Assembly (NCBI RefSeq): GCF_020886695.1 | Contig: NZ_AP024485.1 | Location: 3,105,001 to 3,169,000 of the forward strand | DNA: 64,000 bases | Direction: 5' to 3' | Source: Pseudodesulfovibrio sediminis | GTDB taxonomy: Bacteria > Desulfobacterota > Desulfovibrionia > Desulfovibrionales > Desulfovibrionaceae | Part shown: positions 42,989 through 52,217 of the stretch, piece by piece | Numbering within the stretch: the first letter of the stretch is position 1 | How the letters are laid out: each line of letters begins with the position of its first letter | Program-made: the position numbers and the translations under genes | Notes under the pieces: generated by a model | Told to the model about the DNA's origin: nothing | Databases searched by the model: none | Seen by the model: only the letters and a program-made list of their open reading frames with translations

Positions 42989-44212
42989 CTATCGTCTGTT
43001 CTTGTTGTAGACTACATCAAACCACACGGCCACGATGAGGACCATGCCGATGACAACCTGCCGCATGGCGGATGAAACGCCGAGCAGGACCATGCCTGAT
43101 TCCAGGGACTGCATGATCAACGCGCCGAGGATGGCCCCGGCAATGGACCCCAGCCCACCGGCCAGCGATGTGCCGCCGATGACAGCCGCCGCGATGACGT
43201 TGAGTTCCGCCATCATGCCCATGGAGTTGGCCCCTGCATTGAGTCGCGCCGTGGTGATGACCGCGGCCACGCCGCACAGCACGCCCATGACGCCAAAGAT
43301 ATACATGGTCACCCGTTGCACATTGATGCCGGACAACTCCGCCGCCTCCGGATTGCCGCCGATGGCAAACACATAGCGACCGAATTTGGTGACCTTGGCG
43401 AGCAGGGTCATGATCGCCACGACGCCGATGAGAATAAGTACCGGAATGGGGATGCCGCGAGGAATTTCGGTGCGCGGCTTGTAATAGGAATTCATGATCA
43501 GGACAAAGCCGCAGATCAGGCCTATGCCCACGGCCAGGGTCAGTAGATCCGCCCATATGGGCTTGGGTTTACACCCGAATTTGATCCGTTTCGTCCGATT
43601 CCGGCATACGCGAAAGAGCAGGATCGCCACGCAGATGGCGCCGAATATCCAGCTTCCTGTGGCACCGATGGAGCCGTGGATGCCGCCGCCGAGGAGCTGG
43701 TACGTCTTGTCCATGGGCGCGATGGTCCGTCCGTCCGTAACGAGGTAGGCCGCACCGCGGAAGACGAGCAGGCCACCGAGCGTGACAACGAATGCCGGGA
43801 CGCCGCGAAAGGCGATCCACCAGCCCTGCCACAATCCGATCAGGCCGCCGAGCAGCAGGCCGCAGACAACGGTCGTCGGCCAGTTCCAGGCCGCGCCCAG
43901 CGTAAAGACATGTACTTGCAGGAAGGCGATGACCATGCCGGTAAAGCCCATGACGGAGCCAACGGAAAGGTCGATATGACGGGCCACGATGACGAGCACC
44001 ATGCCTGTCGCCATGATGCCGACCACGCTGGTCTGTACGGCCAGGTTGTACAGGTTGCGCGCCGTGAAAAAGATGCCGCCGGTCATGTAGTTGAGCGTGA
44101 GCCAGATGACGAGCAACGCTCCGATCATGGCGAGCATGCGGGTGTCGATCTCCAGGTCTGCGCTCAGTCGCTCAAACAGCGAGACTTTGGTCTCTTGCGT
44201 TTGGGAATCCAT
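42989..44212 (-). CDS. xylH: Xylose ABC transporter permease
   Basis: 407 residues, about eleven hydrophobic segments, of the CUT2/BPD_transp_2 family. The length and an internal insertion match XylH. LSVGSVMGFTGMVIAFLQ, WIAFRGVPAFVVTLGGLLVFRG and AIGGNPEAAELSGI...MYIFGVMGVLCGVAAVI are family motifs. It transports D-xylose across the inner membrane with XylF and XylG. Confidence 0.9.
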   Translation of the reverse strand: MDSQTQETKVSLFERLSADLEIDTRMLAMIGALLVIWLTLNYMTGGIFFTARNLYNLAVQTSVVGIMATGMVLVIVARHIDLSVGSVMGFTGMVIAFLQVHVFTLGAAWNWPTTVVCGLLLGGLIGLWQGWWIAFRGVPAFVVTLGGLLVFRGAAYLVTDGRTIAPMDKTYQLLGGGIHGSIGATGSWIFGAICVAILLFRVCRNRTKRIKFGCKPKPIWADLLTLAVGIGLICGFVLIMNSYYKPRTEIPRGIPIPVLILIGVVAIMTLLAKVTKFGRYVFAIGGNPEAAELSGINVQRVTMYIFGVMGVLCGVAAVITTARLNAGANSMGMMAELNVIAAAVIGGTSLAGGLGSIAGAILGALIMQSLESGMVLLGVSSAMRQVVIGMVLIVAVWFDVVYNKNRR

Positions 44213-44297
44213 ACGATTTTTAATCCTGAAATATGTTGCTGTGTACTTTCTGCATACCCTGCATAAGGTGGTCCTAAAGGACCGGCGGGTCGGGGAA

Positions 44298-44323
44298 AGG
44301 GACGCTCTGCAGCGAGCGTCCCT
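44298..44323 (-). other. Intergenic hairpin between xylF and xylH
   Basis: AGGGACGCTC, 6-base loop, GAGCGTCCCT; a perfect 10-base-pair stem 25 bases after the xylF stop with no T-run. Hairpins at this place in ABC operons often leave the binding-protein message more abundant than that of the permease. Confidence 0.65.
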
Positions 44324-44347
44324 GGTATGTACTATGACGTCAGCGGG

Positions 44348-45370
44348 TTAGGGGCATTGGCCTTCAACACCCTGACACAGGACCTCTTTCTTGATCCAGC
44401 CAGCTTCGACAACCACGTTCAGGTTGGCCTTGGTCACGGGTACCGGGGCCAGCAGAATGGCATCCATTTCAATGCCCTTGGCGCCGCCGGACCACTTGAT
44501 AGTGCCCTGCGGGGTCTTGCCCTGAGCCAGTTCGACAGCGATCTTGGCTGCGGCAGAACCCAGTGCGCGGGCGTCCTTCCAGACGGAGACGGTCTGGGTT
44601 CCGCGAGCAACGCGGTTCAGCGCGGCATGGTCGCCGTCCTGGCCGGAAACCGGGGTGATGCCTTCCATGCCCTGAGCGGTAAGGGCGGCGACAACGCCAC
44701 CGGCAGTACCGTCGTTGGAAGCGACAACAGCGTCGATCTTGTTGTCATTGGCGGTCAGAATCTGTTCCATGTTGCGCTGGGCCACTTCCGGCTTCCAGCC
44801 ATCAGTGCCCTGTGCGGCGACGTTCTTGATCTTGCCGGCCTTGATGGCGGCGTCCAGCACTTCAAGCTGTCCTTCATACAGAAATTCGGCATTGGGGTCG
44901 GTAGGTGCGCCCTTGATAAAGGCATAGTTGCCTTCGGGCTTGACGGCTAAAACTGCGCGGGCCTGCATGCGGCCGACTTCCTTGTTGTCAAATGTCAGGT
45001 AGAAGACGCCTTCTTTTTCGATGAGACGGTCATAACCGACAACGGGGATGCCTTCGGCTTCGGCCTTGGCAATGGCGGGCATGACAGCGTCAGAGTCCCA
45101 AGCAAGGATGATCAGGGCATCGGCGCCGCGAGCGAGCAGGTTCTCGACATCGGCGATCTGCTTTTCAGCGGAAGCCTGAGCATCTGCCATGATGTACTTG
45201 GCGCCCATTTTTTCAAGCTGGGCCTTGATGGCCGCTTCATCTGTTTTCCAACGCTCTTCCTGGAAGTTGGACCAGGAAACGCCGACGATCAGATCCTTGG
45301 CCATGGCGTTCGCACCAAAGGCCAGGATCACCAAGGCAGCCACTGCCATGACAATAAGTTTTTTCAACAT
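44348..45370 (-). CDS. xylF: D-xylose-binding periplasmic protein
   Basis: 340 residues from ATG 45370 with GGAGG ahead. Signal peptide [24 protein letters not shown]. The mature part matches the XylF family: [46 protein letters not shown], and [12 protein letters not shown]. First gene of the xylFHG operon, divergent from xylR. Confidence 0.93.
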   Translation of the reverse strand: MLKKLIVMAVAALVILAFGANAMAKDLIVGVSWSNFQEERWKTDEAAIKAQLEKMGAKYIMADAQASAEKQIADVENLLARGADALIILAWDSDAVMPAIAKAEAEGIPVVGYDRLIEKEGVFYLTFDNKEVGRMQARAVLAVKPEGNYAFIKGAPTDPNAEFLYEGQLEVLDAAIKAGKIKNVAAQGTDGWKPEVAQRNMEQILTANDNKIDAVVASNDGTAGGVVAALTAQGMEGITPVSGQDGDHAALNRVARGTQTVSVWKDARALGSAAAKIAVELAQGKTPQGTIKWSGGAKGIEMDAILLAPVPVTKANLNVVVEAGWIKKEVLCQGVEGQCP

Positions 45371-45962
45371 GTGGGGTTCCTCCTTTCCACAATAATTGTG
45401 TGTCTTCGTCCCGGACAGGGAACCATCAGATATGGCCACCTGCCCCTTTTCGCACTCAACGCTCCGATCTCTCAGAACATCCGCAACTGAATCCTCAAAA
45501 CGGGACAACGGGCATCGGCTACAGCCGCTTTCATCTGCCTCCCAGCATATGAAAATGCCTCATCATGGGATGAATATTGCCAAAAAAAAATGTTGGTTGC
45601 AAGAATTAATTCTCTTAATAAACTATATATTTTCTCACTGTTTCCGGTTTTTTGTATTATGTTGAAATGTTTTTGTAACTAATTGTTTTAATTGCGTTAT
45701 ATTGAAATTAATTGTATCGCTCACTGAGCCATGTCGTTGTGCTTCGTGTGTTCTTTCTTTCCCCCATTGTCTTGCATTGCACTATTTTCCTTGGTAATCA
45801 GGGTTTAGAGATTTCAGAAAAGAGTTTTTTGCTGCATGAGTGAAATGTCGATAACATACTGAAATGGTGCATTTTACTGGTTTTCATGAAGGTGTGAACT
45901 CATGCAAGTGATTGACCTTATGAGAGAAATTTAAATTTTGTGAATGAATTAAAGAGGGGGCC
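45371..45962. other. Divergent xylF / xylR control region
   Basis: 592 bases. The 45600-45960 part is strikingly AT-rich relative to its neighbours. AGAATTAATTCT at 45602-45613 is a perfect 12-base palindrome and several AATTGTTTTAATT-like near-repeats follow at 45680-45720; these are candidate XylR sites. The exact operator is not proved. Confidence 0.5.
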
Positions 45963-47177
45963 ATGATCAAAGTTGCGAATCGTGATTTCACCCGAGCCGT
46001 AAATCAATTCAATATATTGAACAGGATACGTGAAGCCGGACGTATTTCTCGTGTGGAAATTGCGGAACAGACCGGTCAGAGTCGCGCCTCGGTGACCAAT
46101 ATCACTGCAGCCATGATCGAGCAGGGGCTTATTCGTGAAGAACAGTCCGGGGACAAGCCGTCCAGAGGACGTCGGCGGATCATGCTCGCCCTCAACCCGG
46201 ATGCCGCTTTTGTCGTCGGGGTCAAGATATCCGAGCTTCAGGTCAGTTTCGCTGTTGTCGATTTCATTGGCGATGTGAAATCTTCATTGATCATGCCCAT
46301 CCGGGTCAGTGAGCGCAGTGAGGAGATCGTGGCGGACTTTATCGAAGACGGCGTGCGTCATTGCGTGAAGGATGCCAAGCTGAATATGGAAGACATCGCC
46401 GGATGCGGCGTGGCGGTGTCGGGTTTCGTGGATTCGGCCAGCGGCACCTGTCTGTGGACGCCCCTCAAGGAAGGACAAAGCCTGATACGGCAATTGTTGG
46501 CTGAACGGTTGAACATGGATGTTTTTCTGGAGAACGACGCCAACTCGGTGACCGTGGCCGCGCAGTGGTTCGGCCAGGGCAAGGGTGTTGATGATTTTCT
46601 GGTGGTGACCATGGAGCACGGTGTCGGCATGGGCATTGTCGTGAACGGCAACATGTATCGAGGGCATAATGGAATTGGCGCGGAATTCGGCCATGTTGTC
46701 ATGGTGCCGGACGGCGAGCCGTGTCGGTGCGGCAAAAACGGCTGTATCGAGTCCTATGTGAGTGATGGTGCGATACTTAGGCGATCACGAGCGTTTCTTT
46801 CCAGACGACGGGGGGAGAAACCGGATCTGGATCAGTTGACCATTGAAGATGTGACCGCCATGGCAAAAAACGGCGACGCCGGACTGAAAAAAATCTTTCG
46901 CGAGGCCGGGACGATCCTCGGGCAGGGTATTTCCGGGCTGATTCAGATTTTCAATCCGCAGAAAGTCATCATCATGGGCGAAGGCGTCCGTGCCGGTGAT
47001 CTCGTGTATGCGCCCATGCGGCGAGCCGTGAAGAAATTCGTCAACGCCGAACTGTACGAGGCAACGGAGATACTCCTTCAGGAATGGCATGACGACGATT
47101 GGGCGCGTGGTGCGGCCGGGTTTGTCCTGAGTGAATTGTACAAGTCGCCACTGGACTGTATTCGTCGGGCAAAATAG
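45963..47177 (+). CDS. xylR: ROK family transcriptional regulator of xylose genes
   Basis: 404 residues. N-terminal winged helix-turn-helix (NILNRIREAGRISRVEIAEQTGQSRASVTNIT), then a ROK fold with the zinc motif CRCGKNGCIESYVS. The ATP phosphate loop (DxGxT) is degenerate (GVKISELQVSF), so it is a regulator rather than a sugar kinase. Its place between xylFHG and xylAB supports the name XylR. AGAGGGGG site. Xylose probably releases it from DNA. Confidence 0.9.
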   Translation: MIKVANRDFTRAVNQFNILNRIREAGRISRVEIAEQTGQSRASVTNITAAMIEQGLIREEQSGDKPSRGRRRIMLALNPDAAFVVGVKISELQVSFAVVDFIGDVKSSLIMPIRVSERSEEIVADFIEDGVRHCVKDAKLNMEDIAGCGVAVSGFVDSASGTCLWTPLKEGQSLIRQLLAERLNMDVFLENDANSVTVAAQWFGQGKGVDDFLVVTMEHGVGMGIVVNGNMYRGHNGIGAEFGHVVMVPDGEPCRCGKNGCIESYVSDGAILRRSRAFLSRRRGEKPDLDQLTIEDVTAMAKNGDAGLKKIFREAGTILGQGISGLIQIFNPQKVIIMGEGVRAGDLVYAPMRRAVKKFVNAELYEATEILLQEWHDDDWARGAAGFVLSELYKSPLDCIRRAK

Positions 47178-47233
47178 CCTGAAAGAATAATCAATAGATA
47201 ATAAAACCAGCCTGATAGATGGAGGTTCTTTCA

Positions 47234-48541
47234 ATGAATGAATTTTTCCCCAAAGTGAAGAAGATCGAGTTTGAAGGCAGGGATTCCACCAATCCGTTGG
47301 CGTTCAAGTTTTATGATGAAAGCCGGGTCGTGGCCGGCAAGACCATGAAAGAGTATCTTCGATTCGCGGTCTGCTACTGGCACACGTTCAAATCTCAGGG
47401 AGGCGATCCCTTTGGCGCTCCGACCTTTGAGCGGGACTGGAATCAGGGCACTCCCATGGAAGTGGCCGAGAAGACGCTGGCCGCCAACTTCGAGTTCATC
47501 ACCAAGCTCGGTGCGCCGTATTATTGTTTTCACGACCGCGACATCTCGCCCGAGGGCGAAACCTTCAGCGAGTCCTGTTCCAATCTGGAAACCATTGTGG
47601 GCAAGGCCAAGGGGTATCAGGAGGACACAGGCGTGCAGTTGTTGTGGGGCACGGCCAACCTGTTCAGTCATCCCCGGTACATGCATGGTGCTGCCTCCAA
47701 CCCGGACCCGCATGTCGTGGCCTGTTGTGCCATGCAGGTCCGTCAGGCCATTGCCGCAACACAGGAACTCGGCGGGCAGAACTATGTTTTCTGGGGTGGG
47801 CGTGAAGGGTACGAAACCCTGCTCAACACGGACATGAAGCGGGAACGCGCCCAGATGGCCGCATTCTTCCACATGTGCGTGGACTACGCCAAAAAGATCG
47901 GTTTCACGGGCCAGTTTCTCATTGAACCCAAGCCCAAGGAACCTACCAAGCACCAGTATGATTACGATTCCTCCTCAGTGCTTTCCTTTCTGCGCGAATT
48001 TGATCTGATCGATCATTTCAAGCTCAATATCGAGGCCAACCATGCCACGCTGGCCGGTCATTCCTTTGCCCATGATCTGGCCGTGGCTGCCGAGGCGGGC
48101 AAGCTCGGCTCCATTGACGCCAACACCGGCGACCCCTTGCTGGGCTGGGATACAGACCAGTTCCCCACTGATATCAACGACGTCACCCGGGCAATGCTGG
48201 TGATCATCGAGGCTGGCGGACTTGGTTCCGGCGGGCTGAACTTCGACGCCAAACTGCGTCGGGGGTCCATTGACACCGAAGACATGTTCCACGCCCATAT
48301 CGGCGGCATGGACACCTTTGCCCGCGGACTGCTGACGGCACAGGCGCTTATCGAAGATGGACGTATCAACGAATTCAAGGCCAACCGCTATGCCGGTTGG
48401 GACACGGGATTCGGCAAGTCCATGCTCGACGGCAACGAGACCCTGGAATCCATGGAGGCCAAGGCCATGGAGCTGGGCGAACCAAAGCGCGTTTCCGGCA
48501 AGCAGGAGATGTTGGAGAATATTCTCATCAACGCCATTTAG
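47234..48541 (+). CDS. xylA: Xylose isomerase
   Basis: 435 residues. Converts D-xylose to D-xylulose in the cytoplasm using two divalent metal ions. Family motifs: YYCFHDRDISPEGETF (catalytic His-Asp), NYVFWGGREGYETLLNTD, FLIEPKPKEPTKHQYDYD (metal Glu), IEANHATLAGHSFAHDL (metal Glu and His) and GLNFDAKLRR. The start at 47234 has GGAGG. 56 bases downstream of xylR. Confidence 0.97.
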   Translation: MNEFFPKVKKIEFEGRDSTNPLAFKFYDESRVVAGKTMKEYLRFAVCYWHTFKSQGGDPFGAPTFERDWNQGTPMEVAEKTLAANFEFITKLGAPYYCFHDRDISPEGETFSESCSNLETIVGKAKGYQEDTGVQLLWGTANLFSHPRYMHGAASNPDPHVVACCAMQVRQAIAATQELGGQNYVFWGGREGYETLLNTDMKRERAQMAAFFHMCVDYAKKIGFTGQFLIEPKPKEPTKHQYDYDSSSVLSFLREFDLIDHFKLNIEANHATLAGHSFAHDLAVAAEAGKLGSIDANTGDPLLGWDTDQFPTDINDVTRAMLVIIEAGGLGSGGLNFDAKLRRGSIDTEDMFHAHIGGMDTFARGLLTAQALIEDGRINEFKANRYAGWDTGFGKSMLDGNETLESMEAKAMELGEPKRVSGKQEMLENILINAI

Positions 48542-48599
48542 GTCACGTACAATGGGGGGGCTTTGTAAGAGGCTCCCCTTCTTTTTTGGGAGTAGAGAC

Positions 48600-50099
48600 A
48601 TGAGCCAGCTTTATATCGGTATCGATTCGGGGACGCAGGGGACCAAAGCGGTTGTGCTGGACAGTGATTCCGGCGAGATATTGGCCGAAGCCTATGCCAC
48701 GCATGCGTTGCTGGAAGACAGTACCGGGTTGCGTGAGCAGGACCCGGCGTGGTGGATTGCGGCCTGTGAGCAGGTGCTTGGTGAAGTCACGTCAAAGGTG
48801 GATGCGGCCAGCATCAGAGGCATAGGCGTGTCCGGCCAGCAGCATGGGTTCGTGCCGCTGGACGTGGATGGCAACGTCATTCGTCCGGCAAAACTGTGGT
48901 GTGACACGGCCACCACTGAACAATGTGCGTCCATCACCGAAAAAATGGGTGGGCCCGAAGCCGTGGTCAACGCCATCGGCAACTCGGTGGCTGCCGGGTT
49001 CACGGCGTCCAAGGTCGTCTGGCTCAAAGACAATGAGCCTGAGAATTACGAACGGTTGGCCACCATTCTGCTGCCCCATGACTATATCAATTTCTGGCTC
49101 ACTGGAGAACGCAAGACTGAGTGCGGCGACGCTTCAGGGACTGCCTACTTCGACGTGGCAAAGCGGGGCTGGAGTGAGGAAGTTCTCGCGGCCATGGACC
49201 CTTCCGGCAAGCTGGCCGAATGTCTGCCTGAACTCATTGAATCGGACCAGCCCATCGAGGTGGTCCAGCCGGAACTGGCTAGAAAATTCGGACTGGCCGC
49301 AGACGTGCTCGTATCGTCCGGTGGCGGCGACAATATGATCGCGGCCATTGGTACGGGCAACGTGGCTCCCGGCGTGGTCACCGCTTCGCTCGGCACATCC
49401 GGTACCATTTATGCCCATGCAGACAAGCCTGTCATCGACCCCAAGGGCGAGCTGGCTGCGTTCTGTTCATCCGCTGGCGGTTGGCTGCCGTTGATCTGCA
49501 CAATGAACGTGACCGTGGCCACGGAGCTGACCAAAGCGGTACTGGGAAAAGATACTGTTGAACTGAACGCTTTGGCCGAAAAAGCCGGAGTGGGCGCGGG
49601 CGGTGTCATGTTGCTGCCTTATTTCAATGGCGAGCGGACCCCGGCGCTGCCCGGTGCCACAGCCTCGTTGCACGGCTTGACTCCCGGCAACTATACTCCG
49701 GAGAATTTGTGCCGGGCCGCCATGGAAGGGGCCACCTTCGGTCTCAAATACGGTCTGGATGTACTCAAGCGGCTCGGTGTCAATCCCACTGAAATCCGTC
49801 TTGTTGGCGGTGGAGCCAAGTCGAAGCTCTGGCGGCAGATCGTGGCCGACGTGTTCGGTTGTCCGGTCGTCCGGCCTGTGGTCGAAGAAGCGGGGGCCCT
49901 CGGAGCCGCCATTCAGGCTGTCTGGTGTGTGCAACGGGCAGGGGGCGCTGACGTCGCTCTGGCGGATCTCACGGCGCAGTATGTGACCATGGACGCGTCT
50001 GCTGGGGCCATGCCTGTTGCTGAACATGTCGAAAAATATGCTGATTTGTATGAAAAATATCTGGCGCTGGATGCTGCCATGCGTACTCTGAACGCATAA
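48600..50099 (+). CDS. xylB: Xylulokinase
   Basis: 499 residues, FGGY family. Phosphorylates D-xylulose to xylulose 5-phosphate. YIGIDSGTQGTKAVVLD is the N-terminal phosphate loop, GVSGQQHGFVPLD is the sugar site, GASGTAY is replaced by CGDASGTAYFDV, and LGTSGTIYA and LVGGGAKSKLWRQIVADVFG are the C-terminal ATP motifs. GGGAGT site; 58 bases after xylA. Confidence 0.96.
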   Translation: MSQLYIGIDSGTQGTKAVVLDSDSGEILAEAYATHALLEDSTGLREQDPAWWIAACEQVLGEVTSKVDAASIRGIGVSGQQHGFVPLDVDGNVIRPAKLWCDTATTEQCASITEKMGGPEAVVNAIGNSVAAGFTASKVVWLKDNEPENYERLATILLPHDYINFWLTGERKTECGDASGTAYFDVAKRGWSEEVLAAMDPSGKLAECLPELIESDQPIEVVQPELARKFGLAADVLVSSGGGDNMIAAIGTGNVAPGVVTASLGTSGTIYAHADKPVIDPKGELAAFCSSAGGWLPLICTMNVTVATELTKAVLGKDTVELNALAEKAGVGAGGVMLLPYFNGERTPALPGATASLHGLTPGNYTPENLCRAAMEGATFGLKYGLDVLKRLGVNPTEIRLVGGGAKSKLWRQIVADVFGCPVVRPVVEEAGALGAAIQAVWCVQRAGGADVALADLTAQYVTMDASAGAMPVAEHVEKYADLYEKYLALDAAMRTLNA

Positions 50100-50370
50100 T
50101 CCGGCATACCAAATATCAATAGAAAAATCCTGCAATGCTTAGATGTTGTGGGGCTTCTTTGTTGTGGGTGGGGCAAGTCTATACACCGGAAGCGCTGGAT
50201 TGGAATATGATGTGCGTCACAGAGTAACGCGCCGAGATTCAGAGAGGGTGTTAAACCGAGATAATGATAATCCCTATTGCTGAAAAAGTTAAAGTTGAGC
50301 ATTTTAGGAAAAGGGAAAATAACTCAACTGCCGTCTGTAAACGCGGACGACATCATATTGTGAGGAATAT

Positions 50371-50895
50371 ATGAAACGTTTGGCACTGTCCTTCATGGCT
50401 CTGCTGCTTATGGCAACACCTGTTCTGGCTGCCGATATCTTTCCTGACCTGGAACTCAAGGGCGGCATTTCTGCTGATGCTGCCGCGTACCTGGGAGTCT
50501 CCGGTTCACAGATCAAGGTGTCCTCCATTCAGGCGGACTATCTCTTTGTGGAGATCTACTCCATGTATTGTCCCATCTGTCAGCGGGATGCTCCCAGAGT
50601 GAATACTCTGTTTCAGGAAGTGGCCGCAGCAGGGCGGGACAATGTGAAGTTCATCGGCGTGGCCGCGGGCAACACCAATTTCGAGGTCAACTTCTACAGG
50701 AAGAAGTTCTCCGTGTTGTTCCCGTTATTTGAAGATGAAAATTTTTCCTGCCACAAGGCTGTTGGCGGTGTGGGGACACCCTCCTTCTACCTGGTGGATC
50801 TCAAGGCTGGGCGTCAGATTCTCTTTTTCCAGGAAGGAGCGATCAAGGATGAGGCCGCCATGCTCAAGATGATCCTGGATACAACCGCACCCTAG
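50371..50895 (+). CDS. Exported thioredoxin-like (TlpA-type) protein
   Basis: 174 residues with signal peptide (MKRLALSFMALLLMATPVLAA). Thioredoxin fold with the CPIC active site in EIYSMYCPICQRDAP and a cis-Pro region GVGTPSFYLVD. A third Cys in FSCHKA. It is predicted to be a periplasmic thiol-disulfide reductase or oxidase. It is 12 bases ahead of a secreted peroxiredoxin and probably serves as its reductant. Confidence 0.87.
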   Translation: MKRLALSFMALLLMATPVLAADIFPDLELKGGISADAAAYLGVSGSQIKVSSIQADYLFVEIYSMYCPICQRDAPRVNTLFQEVAAAGRDNVKFIGVAAGNTNFEVNFYRKKFSVLFPLFEDENFSCHKAVGGVGTPSFYLVDLKAGRQILFFQEGAIKDEAAMLKMILDTTAP

Positions 50896-50907
50896 CGGAG
50901 GTGAACT

Positions 50908-51495
50908 ATGAATCGATTGATTATATTTAGTATATTGTCCCTTGTGCTGTTTGCCGCTGTGGCTGTTGCCGGCGGTAAACCGGGTTTTGAACCAGTACCC
51001 GCCCCGCATCTTGCTCCCAATGATTCTGTGCTCAAGGTGAATGTGGGGGATACGGCTCCGGATTTTGCGCTGCCTTCCGTAAAGGGAGAGATTGTCCGTC
51101 TGAGTGATTTCAAGGGTAGGAAAAACGTCGTGATTTCCTTTGTCCCTGCGGCCTGGACACCGGTCTGTTCCGATCAGTGGCCCGGCTACAATCTTGCATT
51201 GGAGATGATCAAGGCGCAGGACGCCGAACTCATCGGTATCAGCGTGGACAATCTGCCGAGCCAGATTTCATGGATCAACGCCATGGGTGGGCTCGATTTT
51301 ACGGTGCTGTCCGATTTCTGGCCGCATGGCGCGACCGCTTCACAATTCGGCGTTTTAAGGCACGATGGTATGGCCGAACGTGCCCTGTTCGTCATTGACA
51401 AACAGGGTGTCATTCGCTTCATCGATGTGCATGATATCAACAAACGTCCCGATCTCGGTGCCTTGATAGGGGCGCTTGAGAAAGTGAACCAATAA
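50908..51495 (+). CDS. Exported peroxiredoxin (AhpC/TSA family)
   Basis: 195 residues with signal peptide. GDTAPDFALPSVKGEIVRLSDF leads into the active site FVPAAWTPVCSDQ, with the peroxidatic Cys. No second conserved Cys is seen, so it is 1-Cys-like, and the TlpA-like neighbour may reduce it. It reduces peroxides in the periplasm. GGAGG ribosome site. Confidence 0.87.
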   Translation: MNRLIIFSILSLVLFAAVAVAGGKPGFEPVPAPHLAPNDSVLKVNVGDTAPDFALPSVKGEIVRLSDFKGRKNVVISFVPAAWTPVCSDQWPGYNLALEMIKAQDAELIGISVDNLPSQISWINAMGGLDFTVLSDFWPHGATASQFGVLRHDGMAERALFVIDKQGVIRFIDVHDINKRPDLGALIGALEKVNQ

Positions 51496-51500
51496 CCTGA

Positions 51501-52217
51501 TTACTGAGCGGCCAGGGCTTCTTCGACAGTGTCGAAAAGCTCGGCCAGCTTGGTAATGCCCACACTCGCCAGCACGGCTTTGAAATTGGATGACAACCCC
51601 GAAAGGATGACCCGAACATTCTGGTTTTGATCCTGCTGAAGCAGGTCTGTGAGACCGGTGATACCGGCTCCGTTCAGCGAGGCGTTCTTCTCGAAATCGA
51701 TGAGAATGACGTCTTTCCCAAGGGCCTTGGCCTTTTCGAATGTTTCGGAAAGGTGGGGTATGGTTGTCGCCGTGACATTGCCGCGCACTCCGATAATGGC
51801 CGTATTGTCCTGTTCTTCAAATTCGATCTGTTCCTCTTCACTTCTGGCAATGGCCAGCCGTTCATCTGTCCGTTTGAGGGCGAGCTCCAGTGCTTCGCGT
51901 TGGAGCGGCTTGTTGATGAAGTCCGTGGCGTCCAGGTTGAGCGCCTGGAGGGCAAGGTCCATGTCGCCATGTCCCGTGATGACGATAACCTCCGCATGCG
52001 GACTGATCTTCTTGATCTCCTTGAGTGCCTCAATGCCATCCATGACAGGCATCTTGATGTCAGTGAGTACCAGATCGGGGCGTTCGGCGTCATAGAGATT
52101 GACGCCTTCCTGACCATTCTCGGCAGTCAGGACTTCGTAGCCATATGCCTGCAACAGCAGGGTAAACATTCTCAGAGTGGGTTGTTCATCGTCAATGATG
52201 AGTACTTTTTGTATCAT
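51501..52217 (-). CDS. Response regulator with STAS output domain
   Basis: 238 residues. Receiver at 1-120 (IIDDEQPTLRMF, LVLTDIKMPVMDGIEA with the Asp, VITGHGD, INKPLQ). STAS domain from about 140 to 238 (IIGVRGNVTATTIPHL, VILIDFEKNASLNGAGITGLTDLL). The usual phosphorylated Ser of anti-sigma antagonists is Asn-like here. Its ATG overlaps the kinase stop (ATGA). AGGAGG site. It probably acts by protein binding rather than on DNA. Confidence 0.9.
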   Translation of the reverse strand: MIQKVLIIDDEQPTLRMFTLLLQAYGYEVLTAENGQEGVNLYDAERPDLVLTDIKMPVMDGIEALKEIKKISPHAEVIVITGHGDMDLALQALNLDATDFINKPLQREALELALKRTDERLAIARSEEEQIEFEEQDNTAIIGVRGNVTATTIPHLSETFEKAKALGKDVILIDFEKNASLNGAGITGLTDLLQQDQNQNVRVILSGLSSNFKAVLASVGITKLAELFDTVEEALAAQ

